Source: Prochlorococcus marinus str. MIT 9312 (GTDB taxonomy: Bacteria > Cyanobacteriota > Cyanobacteriia > PCC-6307 > Cyanobiaceae). From it: a DNA stretch of 64,000 nt. Location: positions 1,240,001 to 1,304,000 of the forward strand of contig NC_007577.1 of the NCBI RefSeq assembly GCF_000012645.1, given 5' to 3'. Of the stretch, positions 24,157 to 33,425 are shown in pieces (position 1 is the first letter of the stretch; every line of letters starts with the position of its first letter). The notes beneath the pieces were generated by a model. That model did not search any database and was not told where the DNA came from. It saw nothing but the letters and a program-made list of their open reading frames with translations. Made by a program: the position numbers and the translations under genes.

Positions 24157-24964
24157 TAATTTTGGAGTGATGCAAGGAAGATTACTTCCCAAGTTCAAAG
24201 ATCAATATCAATCACATCCTTTAGGATATTGGCAAAAAGAATACGATATTGCATCTAAATTATTTTTGAAAAATATTGAGTTTATTTTTGATTTATATCT
24301 TTATAATGAGAATCCAATTTATTCAAATTTAGAAGAAGTAATAAATATTCAAAAAAAGACTGGAATAAAGACAAGCAGTATATGTGCAGATTTCTTTATG
24401 AATGCGCCAATCCAAAGTGCTAATAGAGAAGAAAAGATTATCTTTCAAAAAATTCTTTCAAGATTAATTATTAATTTATCAAAATTAGGGGGTTCAGATA
24501 TAGTTATTCCATTTGTGGATAATTCCAAATTAAAAACTAAAATAGATAGAGAAAAAGTTATTGAATTTTTAAATTCGTTTGAAGAAATTTGTTCTGATAA
24601 TAATATTAACCTTTCTCTAGAAACTGATTTAGAACCAGAAAATTTTAGAGATTTTATAGATAAATTTGATAATGATTTTATTACTATTAATTATGATTCA
24701 GGTAATAGTGCTTCATTAGGATATTCAATTTTTGAAGAATTAAATATATTAGGCAATAAAATTACAAATATTCATATAAAAGATAGATTACTAAATGGAT
24801 TTTCTGTCGAATTAGGGAAAGGTAATGCTAATCTAAAGTTCTTAAAGAAATTCATAATTGAGAATAATTATAATGGTGTTATTACTTTCCAAGCATATAG
24901 AGACACAGAAGGTATTTCAATTTTCAAAAAGCAATATCAATATTTCTTAGACTTAAAAATATGA
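24149..24964 (+). CDS. Sugar phosphate isomerase/epimerase-like TIM-barrel protein
   Basis: A 271-residue protein of the xylose isomerase-like/AP endonuclease 2 family. GVMQGRLLPKF opens it, NIEFIFDLYLYNE supplies an early acidic site, NLSLETDLEP near residue 153 and NYDSGNSASLGY near 185 give metal ligands, and NIHIKDRL near 210 is the conserved HxKD-type motif. Such enzymes isomerise or epimerise small sugars or keto acids. It overlaps the HAD-SIS gene by 8 bp and NeuA by 4 bp, so it belongs to the same pathway, perhaps making the aldose used by NeuB. Confidence 0.75.
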   Translation: MNNNFGVMQGRLLPKFKDQYQSHPLGYWQKEYDIASKLFLKNIEFIFDLYLYNENPIYSNLEEVINIQKKTGIKTSSICADFFMNAPIQSANREEKIIFQKILSRLIINLSKLGGSDIVIPFVDNSKLKTKIDREKVIEFLNSFEEICSDNNINLSLETDLEPENFRDFIDKFDNDFITINYDSGNSASLGYSIFEELNILGNKITNIHIKDRLLNGFSVELGKGNANLKFLKKFIIENNYNGVITFQAYRDTEGISIFKKQYQYFLDLKI

Positions 24965-25644
24965 AGTTTGTTGCAATTCTTTTGGCCAGAGGAGGATCCA
25001 AAGGGATTCCAAAGAAAAATCTTTTAAAAATAAATAAAATTCCTTTAATTAGTTTTACTATAAGACAGTGTTTTAGTGCAGGTATAGAAGAAATTTATAC
25101 AAGTTCTGATGATGATGAAATCTTATCTGTTGCGAGAGATGAAGGTTCTAAATTAATTAAAAGGCCCTTAGATATTGCCCATGATTGTTCTACATCAGAA
25201 TCGGCTTGGTTACATGCTATTGATAATATTGACAATTTAGATGATAGCAATGACTGGATATTTGCCCCTCAATTAACATCTCCAATTAGAGAAACATTTG
25301 ACATTAAGAATGGACTAGAAATTGCAAGCAGTAATAAATATGATTCAATATTTTCGGCTGTAGAATTAAATGACTTTTTAATCTGGAAAAATGAAAATAA
25401 TAAATTGGAGCCAATAAATTATGACTTTCAAAAACGACTAAGAAGGCAAGATATTAAGGTAAATAATTATCTAGAAAATGGCTCTTTTTATTTATTTAAA
25501 CCTTGTGGCATAAAAAAATTTAATAATAGGCTTTATGGAAGAATAGGGATATGTAAAATGGACAAATTAAAAATGTTCCAAATAGATCACTATAGTGATA
25601 TTTTTATTGTAGAAAAAATCTTGCAGAAACTCAATATCAAATAA
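24961..25644 (+). CDS. neuA: CMP-nonulosonate synthase (acylneuraminate cytidylyltransferase)
   Basis: The 227-residue enzyme has the CTP-binding LLARGGSKGIPKKN at residues 7-20, KRPLDIAHD near 63, and an APQLTSPIR segment near 92, typical of NeuA/KdsB-type transferases that join CMP to a ulosonic acid. No phosphatase domain is attached, unlike the NeuA-HAD at 16857-17900. Its ATGA overlap with the upstream gene and the adjoining NeuB strongly support CMP activation of the cluster's sugar acid. Which acid it is cannot be told from sequence. Confidence 0.87.
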   Translation: MKFVAILLARGGSKGIPKKNLLKINKIPLISFTIRQCFSAGIEEIYTSSDDDEILSVARDEGSKLIKRPLDIAHDCSTSESAWLHAIDNIDNLDDSNDWIFAPQLTSPIRETFDIKNGLEIASSNKYDSIFSAVELNDFLIWKNENNKLEPINYDFQKRLRRQDIKVNNYLENGSFYLFKPCGIKKFNNRLYGRIGICKMDKLKMFQIDHYSDIFIVEKILQKLNIK

Positions 25645-26403
25645 ATGAGTATGTTTTCTGTAAAAAATAAACGTGTATTAGTCGTGGGGGCCTCTAGGGG
25701 GATTGGTCTTGAAATATCAATCAAATTGAAAGAGGGAAAAGCTGATATTCTTGGAATTGCTAGGTCTGATATAAATGCTGATTTTAATTATCTAAGAGTT
25801 GATATCTCAAACAATAAAGATATCTTATATTTAAATAAATATATCGAGCAAAATAACTTATTTTTTGATGGAATTGTCGTAAATTCAGCAATAAGTCAAT
25901 CTCCCAAAACATTTGATAATAAAGAAAACACTTCTAATAAGCAGAAATTTACACAAAACCCTAGGAAGTTTGAATTAATTAATAATATAAATCTAATTTC
26001 TGTTTATGAACTTCTATATACTGTAAGTCCTTATATTTCGAAAGATGCTTCAATTATTTTTATCTCTAGTATTGGTTCTGAATTGGGATTCCCAGGGAAT
26101 CCTGGATACCAAACATCAAAAGCAGGAATAAACGCCTTAGTGAGAGCATTAGCTGTAGATTTATCTAGAGATAGAATAAGAGTGAACCATTTAAATTTAG
26201 GATATATAAATGCACCAATGAGTAAGGATTCATACAATGATAAAAAAATGAATAAAGAAAGAAGTGAAAGAACAATCCTAAAAAGGTGGGGCTCTATAGA
26301 AGATGTAATAGGACCAGTAATTTTTTTATTATCTAATGAAAGTAGCTATATCACTGGAACAGGTATAAATGTTGATGGTGGGTGGTTATCAAAAGGATTA
26401 TGA
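25645..26403 (+). CDS. Short-chain dehydrogenase/reductase (first of three)
   Basis: A classical SDR of 252 residues: VVGASRGIGLE (nucleotide loop, with Arg suggesting NADP(H)), VVNSAIS, a catalytic Ser in FISSIGS, YQTSKAG (Tyr and Lys) and a C-terminal ITGTGINVDGGW. It starts immediately after the NeuA stop (TAAATG) and overlaps the next SDR by 4 bp. It probably oxidises or reduces a carbonyl on the cluster's sugar. The extra loop around residues 85-105 is longer than in FabG-like proteins. Confidence 0.85.
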   Translation: MSMFSVKNKRVLVVGASRGIGLEISIKLKEGKADILGIARSDINADFNYLRVDISNNKDILYLNKYIEQNNLFFDGIVVNSAISQSPKTFDNKENTSNKQKFTQNPRKFELINNINLISVYELLYTVSPYISKDASIIFISSIGSELGFPGNPGYQTSKAGINALVRALAVDLSRDRIRVNHLNLGYINAPMSKDSYNDKKMNKERSERTILKRWGSIEDVIGPVIFLLSNESSYITGTGINVDGGWLSKGL

Positions 26404-27161
26404 ATTTAGATTTAAAAGATAAATTTATAATAATAGCTGGAGGACTTGGGGGTATTGGTCTAGAAACTGTAAAAGACTTAATTTCTGAAGGTGCAGAAAT
26501 TTCAATATTAACTCAAAATGAATCAAAATATATTGAATATTCAAAATACTTTGATGTACATTTATTGGATTACGAATCAGAAGATTCTATTAAAGCCACC
26601 TTTGAATTTTTAATGAAAAACAGAAAGCCATCAGGGTTTATATCTTTTGTTGGTACTGGTAGATCGTCTAATAATGCTTTTCAAAATAAAGATGATGTTA
26701 TCAAGATGTGGCAAGTTAACTATTTTGCCAACAGATTATTGGCAAAAATTTTTGTAGAGTCTACACGAAAAATTTTTGGAGATCCAAAAAATTCGGATTA
26801 CTTTATTACTCTAACTGCATCAATAGCATCTAACCTTTTTATTAATTGCCCAACTGAATATTCAGTTTCAAAAATTGCATTAGTGAGATTATGCAAAGAT
26901 TTATCTTGGAAATTAGCCCCTTACTATAGAGTAAATTGCATTTCTCCAGGTAATATTTTCTTTAAAGGTGGTACGTGGGACAGAATACAAAAAGAAGGTA
27001 AAATTGATATTGATGAACTATTAAAAACAAAAGTTCCATCCAGAAGATTTGGAACCCCATCTGATATATCTAAATTTGCAGTATTTTTATCATCTCCCTT
27101 AGCATCATTTATAAATGGTTCATGTATTAAAATTGATGGTGGCCAATCAACTTATACTTAG
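26400..27161 (+). CDS. Short-chain dehydrogenase/reductase (second of three)
   Basis: A 253-residue SDR with IIAGGLGGIGLET at the nucleotide site, FVGTGRSSNN, a TASIAS Ser site, YSVSKIALV (Tyr and Lys) and RVNCISPGNI. The C-terminus FINGSCIKIDGGQS is standard for the family. The ATG at 26400 overlaps the previous stop (ATGA); an earlier in-frame GTG at 26382 is less likely. The loop lacks the basic residue of the first SDR, so cofactor preference may differ. Three consecutive SDRs suggest several redox changes on one sugar or keto acid. Confidence 0.85.
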   Translation: MNLDLKDKFIIIAGGLGGIGLETVKDLISEGAEISILTQNESKYIEYSKYFDVHLLDYESEDSIKATFEFLMKNRKPSGFISFVGTGRSSNNAFQNKDDVIKMWQVNYFANRLLAKIFVESTRKIFGDPKNSDYFITLTASIASNLFINCPTEYSVSKIALVRLCKDLSWKLAPYYRVNCISPGNIFFKGGTWDRIQKEGKIDIDELLKTKVPSRRFGTPSDISKFAVFLSSPLASFINGSCIKIDGGQSTYT

Positions 27162-27164
27162 AAA

Positions 27165-27980
27165 TTGAAAAATTTTGATTTAAAAGAAGGTTACTATATT
27201 GTTACCGGCGGTCTTGGATTACTGGGGAAACAACATTGTGAAGCTATAAGTAAATTCGGTGGTACCCCAATAATAATTGACATAAACCACTTAGAATTTC
27301 AAGATTTTTATAGGTATTTATTAAAAAAATATAACAAAAAGGCAGTTTTATTTGAGAATGATATTACGAATGAAAAATCGGTTAAAGAAGTTGTTGATAA
27401 ATGCAAAGCCTTAGATTATAAGATACATGGCTTGATTAATAATGCCGCTAGAGATCCCAAAGTTACTGAAGGTGGGCTTAAAAATAAAAACAGATTGGAA
27501 ATATTTCCTATAGAAGAGTGGAACAAAGATTTATCTGTAGGTTTAACAGGCGCATATCTATGTACTAAATATTTTGGATCTTATATGAATAAAAATTATG
27601 GAGGAGCAATTGTAAATATTTCTTCCGACTTAGGCTTGATAGCACCTAATCAAGAACTTTATAAAGAAGATACACTTAATTCTGAAAATCAGCCTGTAAA
27701 ACCAGTTACATATTCAGTAGTTAAAAGTGGTCTAATTGGCTTAACAAGATATACTGCTACCTATTGGCCCAAAAAAGTAAGGTGCAATTGTTTATGTCCA
27801 GGGGGAGTTTACAATCACCAAAATGAGTCCTTCTTGAATAAGGTTTCTAATTTAATTCCAATGGGAAGACTTGCTAATAAAGATGAATATATGCCCGCTA
27901 TTGTATTCATGTTAAGCGAAGCTTCTTCATATATGAATGGCGCCATTTTATCAATTGACGGTGGGCGATCTACCTGGTAA
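27165..27980 (+). CDS. Short-chain dehydrogenase/reductase (third of three)
   Basis: A 271-residue SDR with YYIVTGGLGLLGKQH at the nucleotide site, a following acidic IIDINHLE that suggests NAD(H), LINNAARDPK, NISSDLGL, YSVVKSGLIGL (Tyr and Lys), and MNGAILSIDGGRS at the end. It begins with TTG at 27165, 3 bp after the previous stop. The insert NQELYKEDTLN before the active Tyr is also seen in SDRs annotated in surface-polysaccharide clusters near NeuA/NeuB genes. The substrate is inferred only from context. Confidence 0.85.
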   Translation: MKNFDLKEGYYIVTGGLGLLGKQHCEAISKFGGTPIIIDINHLEFQDFYRYLLKKYNKKAVLFENDITNEKSVKEVVDKCKALDYKIHGLINNAARDPKVTEGGLKNKNRLEIFPIEEWNKDLSVGLTGAYLCTKYFGSYMNKNYGGAIVNISSDLGLIAPNQELYKEDTLNSENQPVKPVTYSVVKSGLIGLTRYTATYWPKKVRCNCLCPGGVYNHQNESFLNKVSNLIPMGRLANKDEYMPAIVFMLSEASSYMNGAILSIDGGRSTW

Positions 27981-27987
27981 TTTAACT

Positions 27988-29496
27988 ATGAATTTTAGAA
28001 GAACAAAACAAAAAATAAATGATTTTAAAGGATTTATTATCGTAAAAATAATCATAAATAATTTTCTTTTTCAAGATTCTATAAAATCATTTTTACTAAT
28101 TAGGAAAAAATCACACACAAAATATCTTCTTGAAGAAAATAATATTTTTGATAACAATCAAAAGATCGGATTATTTCCATATAGTGTTTGGGATTGTCTG
28201 GCGATACATAATATATTTTGTAAATACTATAAAAATGCTATTTGTATTCATCCTGATCAAAATATAGAAAGAAAAGAGATATCTAACTTAAGAATCAAAT
28301 TAATTAAAAATTTCAGATCTAGAAAATCAATTAAAAAAAGAAATGTTAGTTTTTTTATTAAAGATAGCCAAAAACTTTTTGAAGAAATTAATCTTTTTTT
28401 AAAAAAAGAACTTGGGGAATTTAGTCATATAGCAACCTATGGACTTTTAGATAATTTAATCAAGGATTGTAATTTATCAATTTTTTTAAACGGTTTTATC
28501 TATGATAAAAAATTGTTATTTTCCTATTTAGCAAAAATCCTCAAGCTTACAAAAATAATATGTGACCCATTTAAAAAGATATTTATTGCAGAGACAGCGT
28601 ATCTAGAATGTTCTTTTTTAAGGGCCTATAGCTTCGCTCATAATATTGAACTTTTTTGTTTGCATCCAAATGGTACTTTCAGAAAATTAGATCCTAAAGA
28701 ATCACCTTCAGAAAGTTACATTTCTGACAAGAAAAATTTGATTTTCGGAGGAAATTGCAAAATAAGTTATGAGGAACTTAAAAATCTTGGAGTTAATTAT
28801 TTTAGAAAGAGATTAAAAGGTGAAGGTTCAGATTCTGACTCTAGATATGCATTTAGAAATTCAGCCTCTAAACCCAATAAACAAATAAAGAAAGTGCTAT
28901 TTTTACACTGCATAAGAGATGCAAACAATATTAACTCAATTGAATCAAATATCTTTAAAACTTATATAGAGTGGACTAATTACACCTTGTCGAAAATTAA
29001 AAATGATCAAGAAAATTGGTGGATCAAAATACATCCTATGTCTAGTTTTTGGAAAGATGATATTGATATAATTAGAGAATTATTTAAGCAGAATAATATT
29101 GACAACTCTATTTCAGAAAATTGTCCTAGTACAAAAGAAATATTAGAAAAAGGTATGCCGATTTTTACATGTAATGGGACCATAGCACTTGAATCACTTG
29201 CATTTGGCAACTACTGTATTGCCTCGGGAAATAGAATCGCTAATTCTTTAATTAAGAAAATTGATGATTTAAATAGTTATGATAATTATTTATTAATGCC
29301 AGTTAATAAATGCCTCAAAAATCTGAAGGCTTCAAAAGAAAAATCAATATTAGCGAAATCTTTGTTAATGGATACAAAAAGCAGATGCGATCTTGAGCAT
29401 TTTTTTCCATATAAATATATTCAATCCAACGATTCTTTTCTCCAAAAATTAAAAATAATATTTACTATTGGGAACAAAAAGCACAAATACATTTAA
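27988..29496 (+). CDS. Putative capsule/surface polysaccharide glycosyltransferase (GT-B-like)
   Basis: This 502-residue protein ends the eight-gene run. No membrane segment is clear. The C-terminal part has WWIKIHPMSSFW near residue 347 and FTCNGTIALESLAFGNYCIASGN near 395, a donor-site pattern like that of KpsC/KpsS and other capsule transferases that use CMP-Kdo or related donors. That would fit use of the CMP-sugar made by the upstream genes, but it is inference. The ATG at 27988 is preferred because the open frame's earlier part overlaps the third SDR. A distant relative lies at 13472-14740. Confidence 0.6.
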   Translation: MNFRRTKQKINDFKGFIIVKIIINNFLFQDSIKSFLLIRKKSHTKYLLEENNIFDNNQKIGLFPYSVWDCLAIHNIFCKYYKNAICIHPDQNIERKEISNLRIKLIKNFRSRKSIKKRNVSFFIKDSQKLFEEINLFLKKELGEFSHIATYGLLDNLIKDCNLSIFLNGFIYDKKLLFSYLAKILKLTKIICDPFKKIFIAETAYLECSFLRAYSFAHNIELFCLHPNGTFRKLDPKESPSESYISDKKNLIFGGNCKISYEELKNLGVNYFRKRLKGEGSDSDSRYAFRNSASKPNKQIKKVLFLHCIRDANNINSIESNIFKTYIEWTNYTLSKIKNDQENWWIKIHPMSSFWKDDIDIIRELFKQNNIDNSISENCPSTKEILEKGMPIFTCNGTIALESLAFGNYCIASGNRIANSLIKKIDDLNSYDNYLLMPVNKCLKNLKASKEKSILAKSLLMDTKSRCDLEHFFPYKYIQSNDSFLQKLKIIFTIGNKKHKYI

Positions 29497-29887
29497 ATTG
29501 TATGGTTATATATTTTTAGAAATAAATATATTTTGATTTATATTTTTTAAATTTTATATTGTTAGTTTTGAGATATTTTTCTATTTTTTCATTAGTTAAT
29601 TTTGCTTTATTTTTAAATTTTTGATAAATAATTTTTTTTTTCAGGAACTTTCTGAAAGATAAAAAACTTTTACTAATCAATACCACAATTCCTACTATTA
29701 AAATGCTTTGCATTTAGAATGATTTTGTTTCTTTTGAATTTTCAAATAATAATTTCATATAATGAAATTGATTAATGAAAACATAAAACACTTATAAATA
29801 AAAATGATTTAATAGAATAATCATTTTTTTTTATAAAAACAAATTCTCTAAAATAAGAATTTTATTTATCACAAAAAATTATTACTT
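29497..29887. other. AT-rich intergenic region before the flavoprotein gene
   Basis: The 391 bp between the end of the nonulosonate run and the flavoprotein gene hold only a doubtful leftward 65-codon frame (29516-29713). The last 170 bp are extremely AT-rich and should include the promoter of the flavoprotein gene. No repeat or RNA gene is recognised. Confidence 0.5.
29516..29713 (-). CDS. Possible small membrane protein, unidentified
   Basis: A 65-residue frame with a hydrophobic N-terminus (residues 3-14, SILIVGIVVLIS) and a strongly basic remainder. It does not match anything I recognise and could be chance in AT-rich DNA. It is convergent with the preceding gene and has no operon partner. 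Kept only as a candidate. Confidence 0.25.
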   Translation of the reverse strand: MQSILIVGIVVLISKSFLSFRKFLKKKIIYQKFKNKAKLTNEKIEKYLKTNNIKFKKYKSKYIYF

Positions 29888-31636
29888 ATGAAAAGTATTG
29901 TTCAAGAGAGATATGAGATACTTGTTATTGGGGCAGGTGGTGCTGGTTTAAGAGCTGCTATAGAGGCAAAATCATTAGGTAAAGAAGTTTTAGTTGTTGG
30001 GAAAAGAAGTAAATTCGATGCTCATACTGCTTTAGCTGCAGGAGGCATAAATGCAGTTTTTGGTAATTTAGATCCTAATGATTCTAAAGAGCAACATTTT
30101 GCAGATACATATCTTGAGGGCTATGGAATAGGGGATCCTGATATTATTGAGATAATGGTAAATGAATCACCAAAAAGAGTTAAAGAAATAGATGAATGGG
30201 GAGCAAACTTTAAAAGATTAAAAAATGGTAAATTAGATCAGAGATTTTTTGGCGCTCATACTTATCGGAGAACCTGTTACTCAGGTGATTATACAGGCAA
30301 ATCTATCCTTAATGCATTATTAAATAAAGCTGATTCTATGGCAATACCCATAATAGATACTACTTACATAACAGAACTCATAATCTATGAAGATCGATGT
30401 ATAGGTGCAATGTCTTTTGATATTAAATCTGGAGAGAAAAAAATAATCCTATCCAAAGCCATCATTATATGCACAGGTGGTCATACTGGGATTTGGAAAA
30501 GGAACTCATCGCGAAAAGATGAAAATAATGGAGATGGTCTTGCTCTAGCAATAAATGCAGGATGCGAACTAATTGATATGGAAATGGTTCAATTTCATCC
30601 AACTGGGATGATCTTTCCTGAAGAGATTTCTGGGAATCTAGTTACTGAAGCAGTTAGGGGAGAGGGTGGAAAACTTTACAATAATAAAGGGCAAAGATTT
30701 ATGGAGTCTTATGATAAAGAGAGGTTAGAGTTATCCACAAGAGATAAAGTTGCAATAGCAAATTACACTGAAATAAAAGACGGTAGGGGTACTCCTAGAG
30801 GTGGCGTATATCTAGATATCAGTCATATAGAAAAAGATAAAATACTTGAAAAACTACCAAATATATTTAAACAGTTCAAAGATTATCAAAATATTGATAT
30901 TTCAAAAGAGCCAATGGAAGTTGCGCCTACAGCTCATTATTCTATGGGGGGCATTAAAGTTTGCGCAATTAAGCATTCAACATCAATAAGTGGACTTTTT
31001 GCAGCAGGAGAAGTAGCTGGAGGACTTCACGGAGCTAATAGATTAGGTGGCAACTCCTTAGCAGAAATTCTAGTTTTTGGTAAAAAAGCAGGAAAGTCTG
31101 CCTCAGAATATTCATCAACAGTAAATTTCACAAATGAAATACCTACAAATATCATCAATAAAATTGATCATAATATTAATCAATTAATGTTTAAAGAAAT
31201 GAAAAATCCAAAATTATTTTTAAATAATTTAAAAGACATAATGTGGCAATATTGTGGAGTTATAAAGAATAAAAAGGGCTTAGAATTTGGGTTAAATAAA
31301 ATAGATGAGATGGGAGAAAAATTTAAAAAATCTAGTATAAAAAAGACAAAAAACAAACCTGATTTTCTAGTAGATTTGTTCAACATAAAGTTTTCTATTT
31401 TAGTTAGCAAACTAACACTAATTAGTACTATTCATAGAGAGGAAAGTAGAGGTGCCCATCAGAGATCTGATTTTAAAGATTTAAACAAATCAAGAAACTA
31501 TAATATAATTTGTAAAATTACAAATAGAAAAATATCTATTGAAAAAAAACCTACAAAAATCCTGAAAAAAGATATTGTAAAATTTATCAAGAATGATTTA
31601 AGAAATAAAAATATAGGTATAAAGTTACTTGAATGA
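29888..31636 (+). CDS. sdhA: Succinate dehydrogenase/fumarate reductase-type flavoprotein subunit
   Basis: The 582-residue protein has an FAD-binding VIGAGGAGLRAA at residues 13-24. His46 in AHTALAAGGIN stands at the place of the covalent FAD His. The dicarboxylate site includes QFHPTGM, VRGEGG, TAHYSMGGI and ANRLGGNSLAE. It belongs to the SdhA/FrdA/NadB group, and the retained FAD His and CYSGDYTG segment favour SdhA over L-aspartate oxidase. In cyanobacteria this subunit oxidises succinate at the membrane with an SdhB iron-sulfur partner, which is not in this window. It lies at the island edge and is not functionally related to the sugar genes. Confidence 0.85.
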   Translation: MKSIVQERYEILVIGAGGAGLRAAIEAKSLGKEVLVVGKRSKFDAHTALAAGGINAVFGNLDPNDSKEQHFADTYLEGYGIGDPDIIEIMVNESPKRVKEIDEWGANFKRLKNGKLDQRFFGAHTYRRTCYSGDYTGKSILNALLNKADSMAIPIIDTTYITELIIYEDRCIGAMSFDIKSGEKKIILSKAIIICTGGHTGIWKRNSSRKDENNGDGLALAINAGCELIDMEMVQFHPTGMIFPEEISGNLVTEAVRGEGGKLYNNKGQRFMESYDKERLELSTRDKVAIANYTEIKDGRGTPRGGVYLDISHIEKDKILEKLPNIFKQFKDYQNIDISKEPMEVAPTAHYSMGGIKVCAIKHSTSISGLFAAGEVAGGLHGANRLGGNSLAEILVFGKKAGKSASEYSSTVNFTNEIPTNIINKIDHNINQLMFKEMKNPKLFLNNLKDIMWQYCGVIKNKKGLEFGLNKIDEMGEKFKKSSIKKTKNKPDFLVDLFNIKFSILVSKLTLISTIHREESRGAHQRSDFKDLNKSRNYNIICKITNRKISIEKKPTKILKKDIVKFIKNDLRNKNIGIKLLE

Positions 31637-31748
31637 TATTTTTTTTACATTTATTGCATTACTCTAATCAAAAAATTCTTTATAAGTTATACAATTATAA
31701 TGATAAAATATTCTAATATTCTTTATTTTTTAAAAGTTCAAAAACATA

Positions 31749-33425
31749 ATGCAACGTGAAATAGAAAATAATTTTAATAATATTTGGGAATCTCAAATTG
31801 ATCAGTCAGAAGAAGAAATTGATCTGAAAAACCTCTTTAACATATTTATTGAAAAGAAGAAAACAATAGCAGGAATTACTTTAACCTCTTTCTTATTGGG
31901 TTGTTCATTTGCATTACTTCAAAAAAAATTATGGCAAGGGCAATTCCAAATTGTTCTTTCTGGTTCAGACATTAACTCATCAATGAATTTAGCGTTACCT
32001 AAAAACAATCCAATTAATAAACTTTTCAATAATTCATCGAGAAATAATATTAATACAGAACTTGAGATCTTAAAAAGTCCTTATATATTGCTTCCTATTT
32101 TTGAATACGTAATGTCAGAAAAAAATATATCTGACTACAAGGTTAACAAATTTGAAGAATGGAAAAAAGATTATTTAGAAGTAAAGTTCAAAAATAATAC
32201 GAATATACTTGATATTTCATATAAAGATAATGATAAAGATTTAATTATTCCTGTACTAACAAAAATTTCAAAAATATATCAACAATATTCTCCAAACAAA
32301 AAAATAGAAACTATAAATACAAAGATTAGTTATTTAGATGATCAGATTGATATTTATAAAGAAAAATACAAAAAATCCTTTGAGAAGGCTTTAAATTTTT
32401 CTTTTGAGAAAGGACTATCAACTAATTTATTTTCAGAAATAAATCCCAATATAATTGATCAAAATGATGGGGTTCTGATAAAAAATATAGAAGTCAAATT
32501 AGATACTCTCAAAAATTTAGAAGATTCCTCAGCCTTGATTGCATTTTCAGAAGCAAATCTTATTAGTAGTGAAAAAATAAAAAGAATAAAAACAATTATT
32601 TCGGAAAAAGAGATGCAACTAATAATGTATTCAAAAGTTTATAAAGATCAAGATGTTGTTATAAAAGATATTAAAAAGGAAATTCTTACTTTATCAAAAA
32701 TTTTTAATGATGAATTAAAGACTTTTTTGAAATCACAAAAAGAAGCGGCTATCAATCGAATCAACGCACAGAATTCTTCAAAAGAAATTCTTATTGAACA
32801 TAAAAAATTAGTTTCTGAAGCAATTAAAAATCAAAGAATACTGATTAACTTTGAAGACACTTTGCGAAATATGCAGTTTTTCTTGAGAGAAAAAACTGTC
32901 CCTTGGAAACTAATTACTCAACCATTGGTCTCTGAAAACCCAGTTGCTCCACAGAAAAGACGTATTGCCATTTTATGGACTGCGGCAGGTTTTGCAATAA
33001 GCTTATTTTATGTACTTTTTAGATATCAACAAATAGGTTTATTGAAAAGAAATGAAGAGTTACAAAGCGTCCTTAGAATTCCTTTTATTGATAATTTTAA
33101 TACTAAAGAAGAATCAAATTTATCGAATTTCTTTAAATTTCTGAATAAAGGCATTATCTCAAAAACTAATATCAAAAAGATCTCCCTAGTACCCCTAGGA
33201 GATATTGAAAATATTAGCTTAAACAAAATCGAGAATTACATCCAAACTAATGATCAAGATAAATTTACTTTGAGGGAAAGCTTACAAGAAATTGATAAAG
33301 ATGATTTAATAATTTTCATTACATCTCTTAAAAATATATTTAAAAAAGATGTGATCAAAATTAGAAATAAAATAACTCTAAACAAATTATCTGTTTTTGG
33401 ATTTTTAATTATCGATAGCGAGTAA
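31749..33425 (+). CDS. Wzz/chain-length-determinant-type polysaccharide co-polymerase
   Basis: The 558-residue protein has two membrane segments, about residues 39-58 and 405-425, with a long, mostly helical and charged periplasmic part between. A PLVSENPVAPQKRR motif precedes the second segment; this proline-rich stretch is the mark of the Wzz/PCP family. About 130 residues follow the second segment, but no Walker motifs (no tyrosine kinase domain) are seen. It should set chain length or help export of the surface polysaccharide, with the Wza-type protein at 48756-50003 as a possible outer membrane partner. Confidence 0.82.
   Translation: MQREIENNFNNIWESQIDQSEEEIDLKNLFNIFIEKKKTIAGITLTSFLLGCSFALLQKKLWQGQFQIVLSGSDINSSMNLALPKNNPINKLFNNSSRNNINTELEILKSPYILLPIFEYVMSEKNISDYKVNKFEEWKKDYLEVKFKNNTNILDISYKDNDKDLIIPVLTKISKIYQQYSPNKKIETINTKISYLDDQIDIYKEKYKKSFEKALNFSFEKGLSTNLFSEINPNIIDQNDGVLIKNIEVKLDTLKNLEDSSALIAFSEANLISSEKIKRIKTIISEKEMQLIMYSKVYKDQDVVIKDIKKEILTLSKIFNDELKTFLKSQKEAAINRINAQNSSKEILIEHKKLVSEAIKNQRILINFEDTLRNMQFFLREKTVPWKLITQPLVSENPVAPQKRRIAILWTAAGFAISLFYVLFRYQQIGLLKRNEELQSVLRIPFIDNFNTKEESNLSNFFKFLNKGIISKTNIKKISLVPLGDIENISLNKIENYIQTNDQDKFTLRESLQEIDKDDLIIFITSLKNIFKKDVIKIRNKITLNKLSVFGFLIIDSE

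Noticed and set aside
29888-31636. Reading the flavoprotein as L-aspartate oxidase (NadB)
   Set aside because: It keeps the His used for covalent FAD in SdhA/FrdA and has the longer SdhA-like C-terminal part. No NAD synthesis genes are adjacent.
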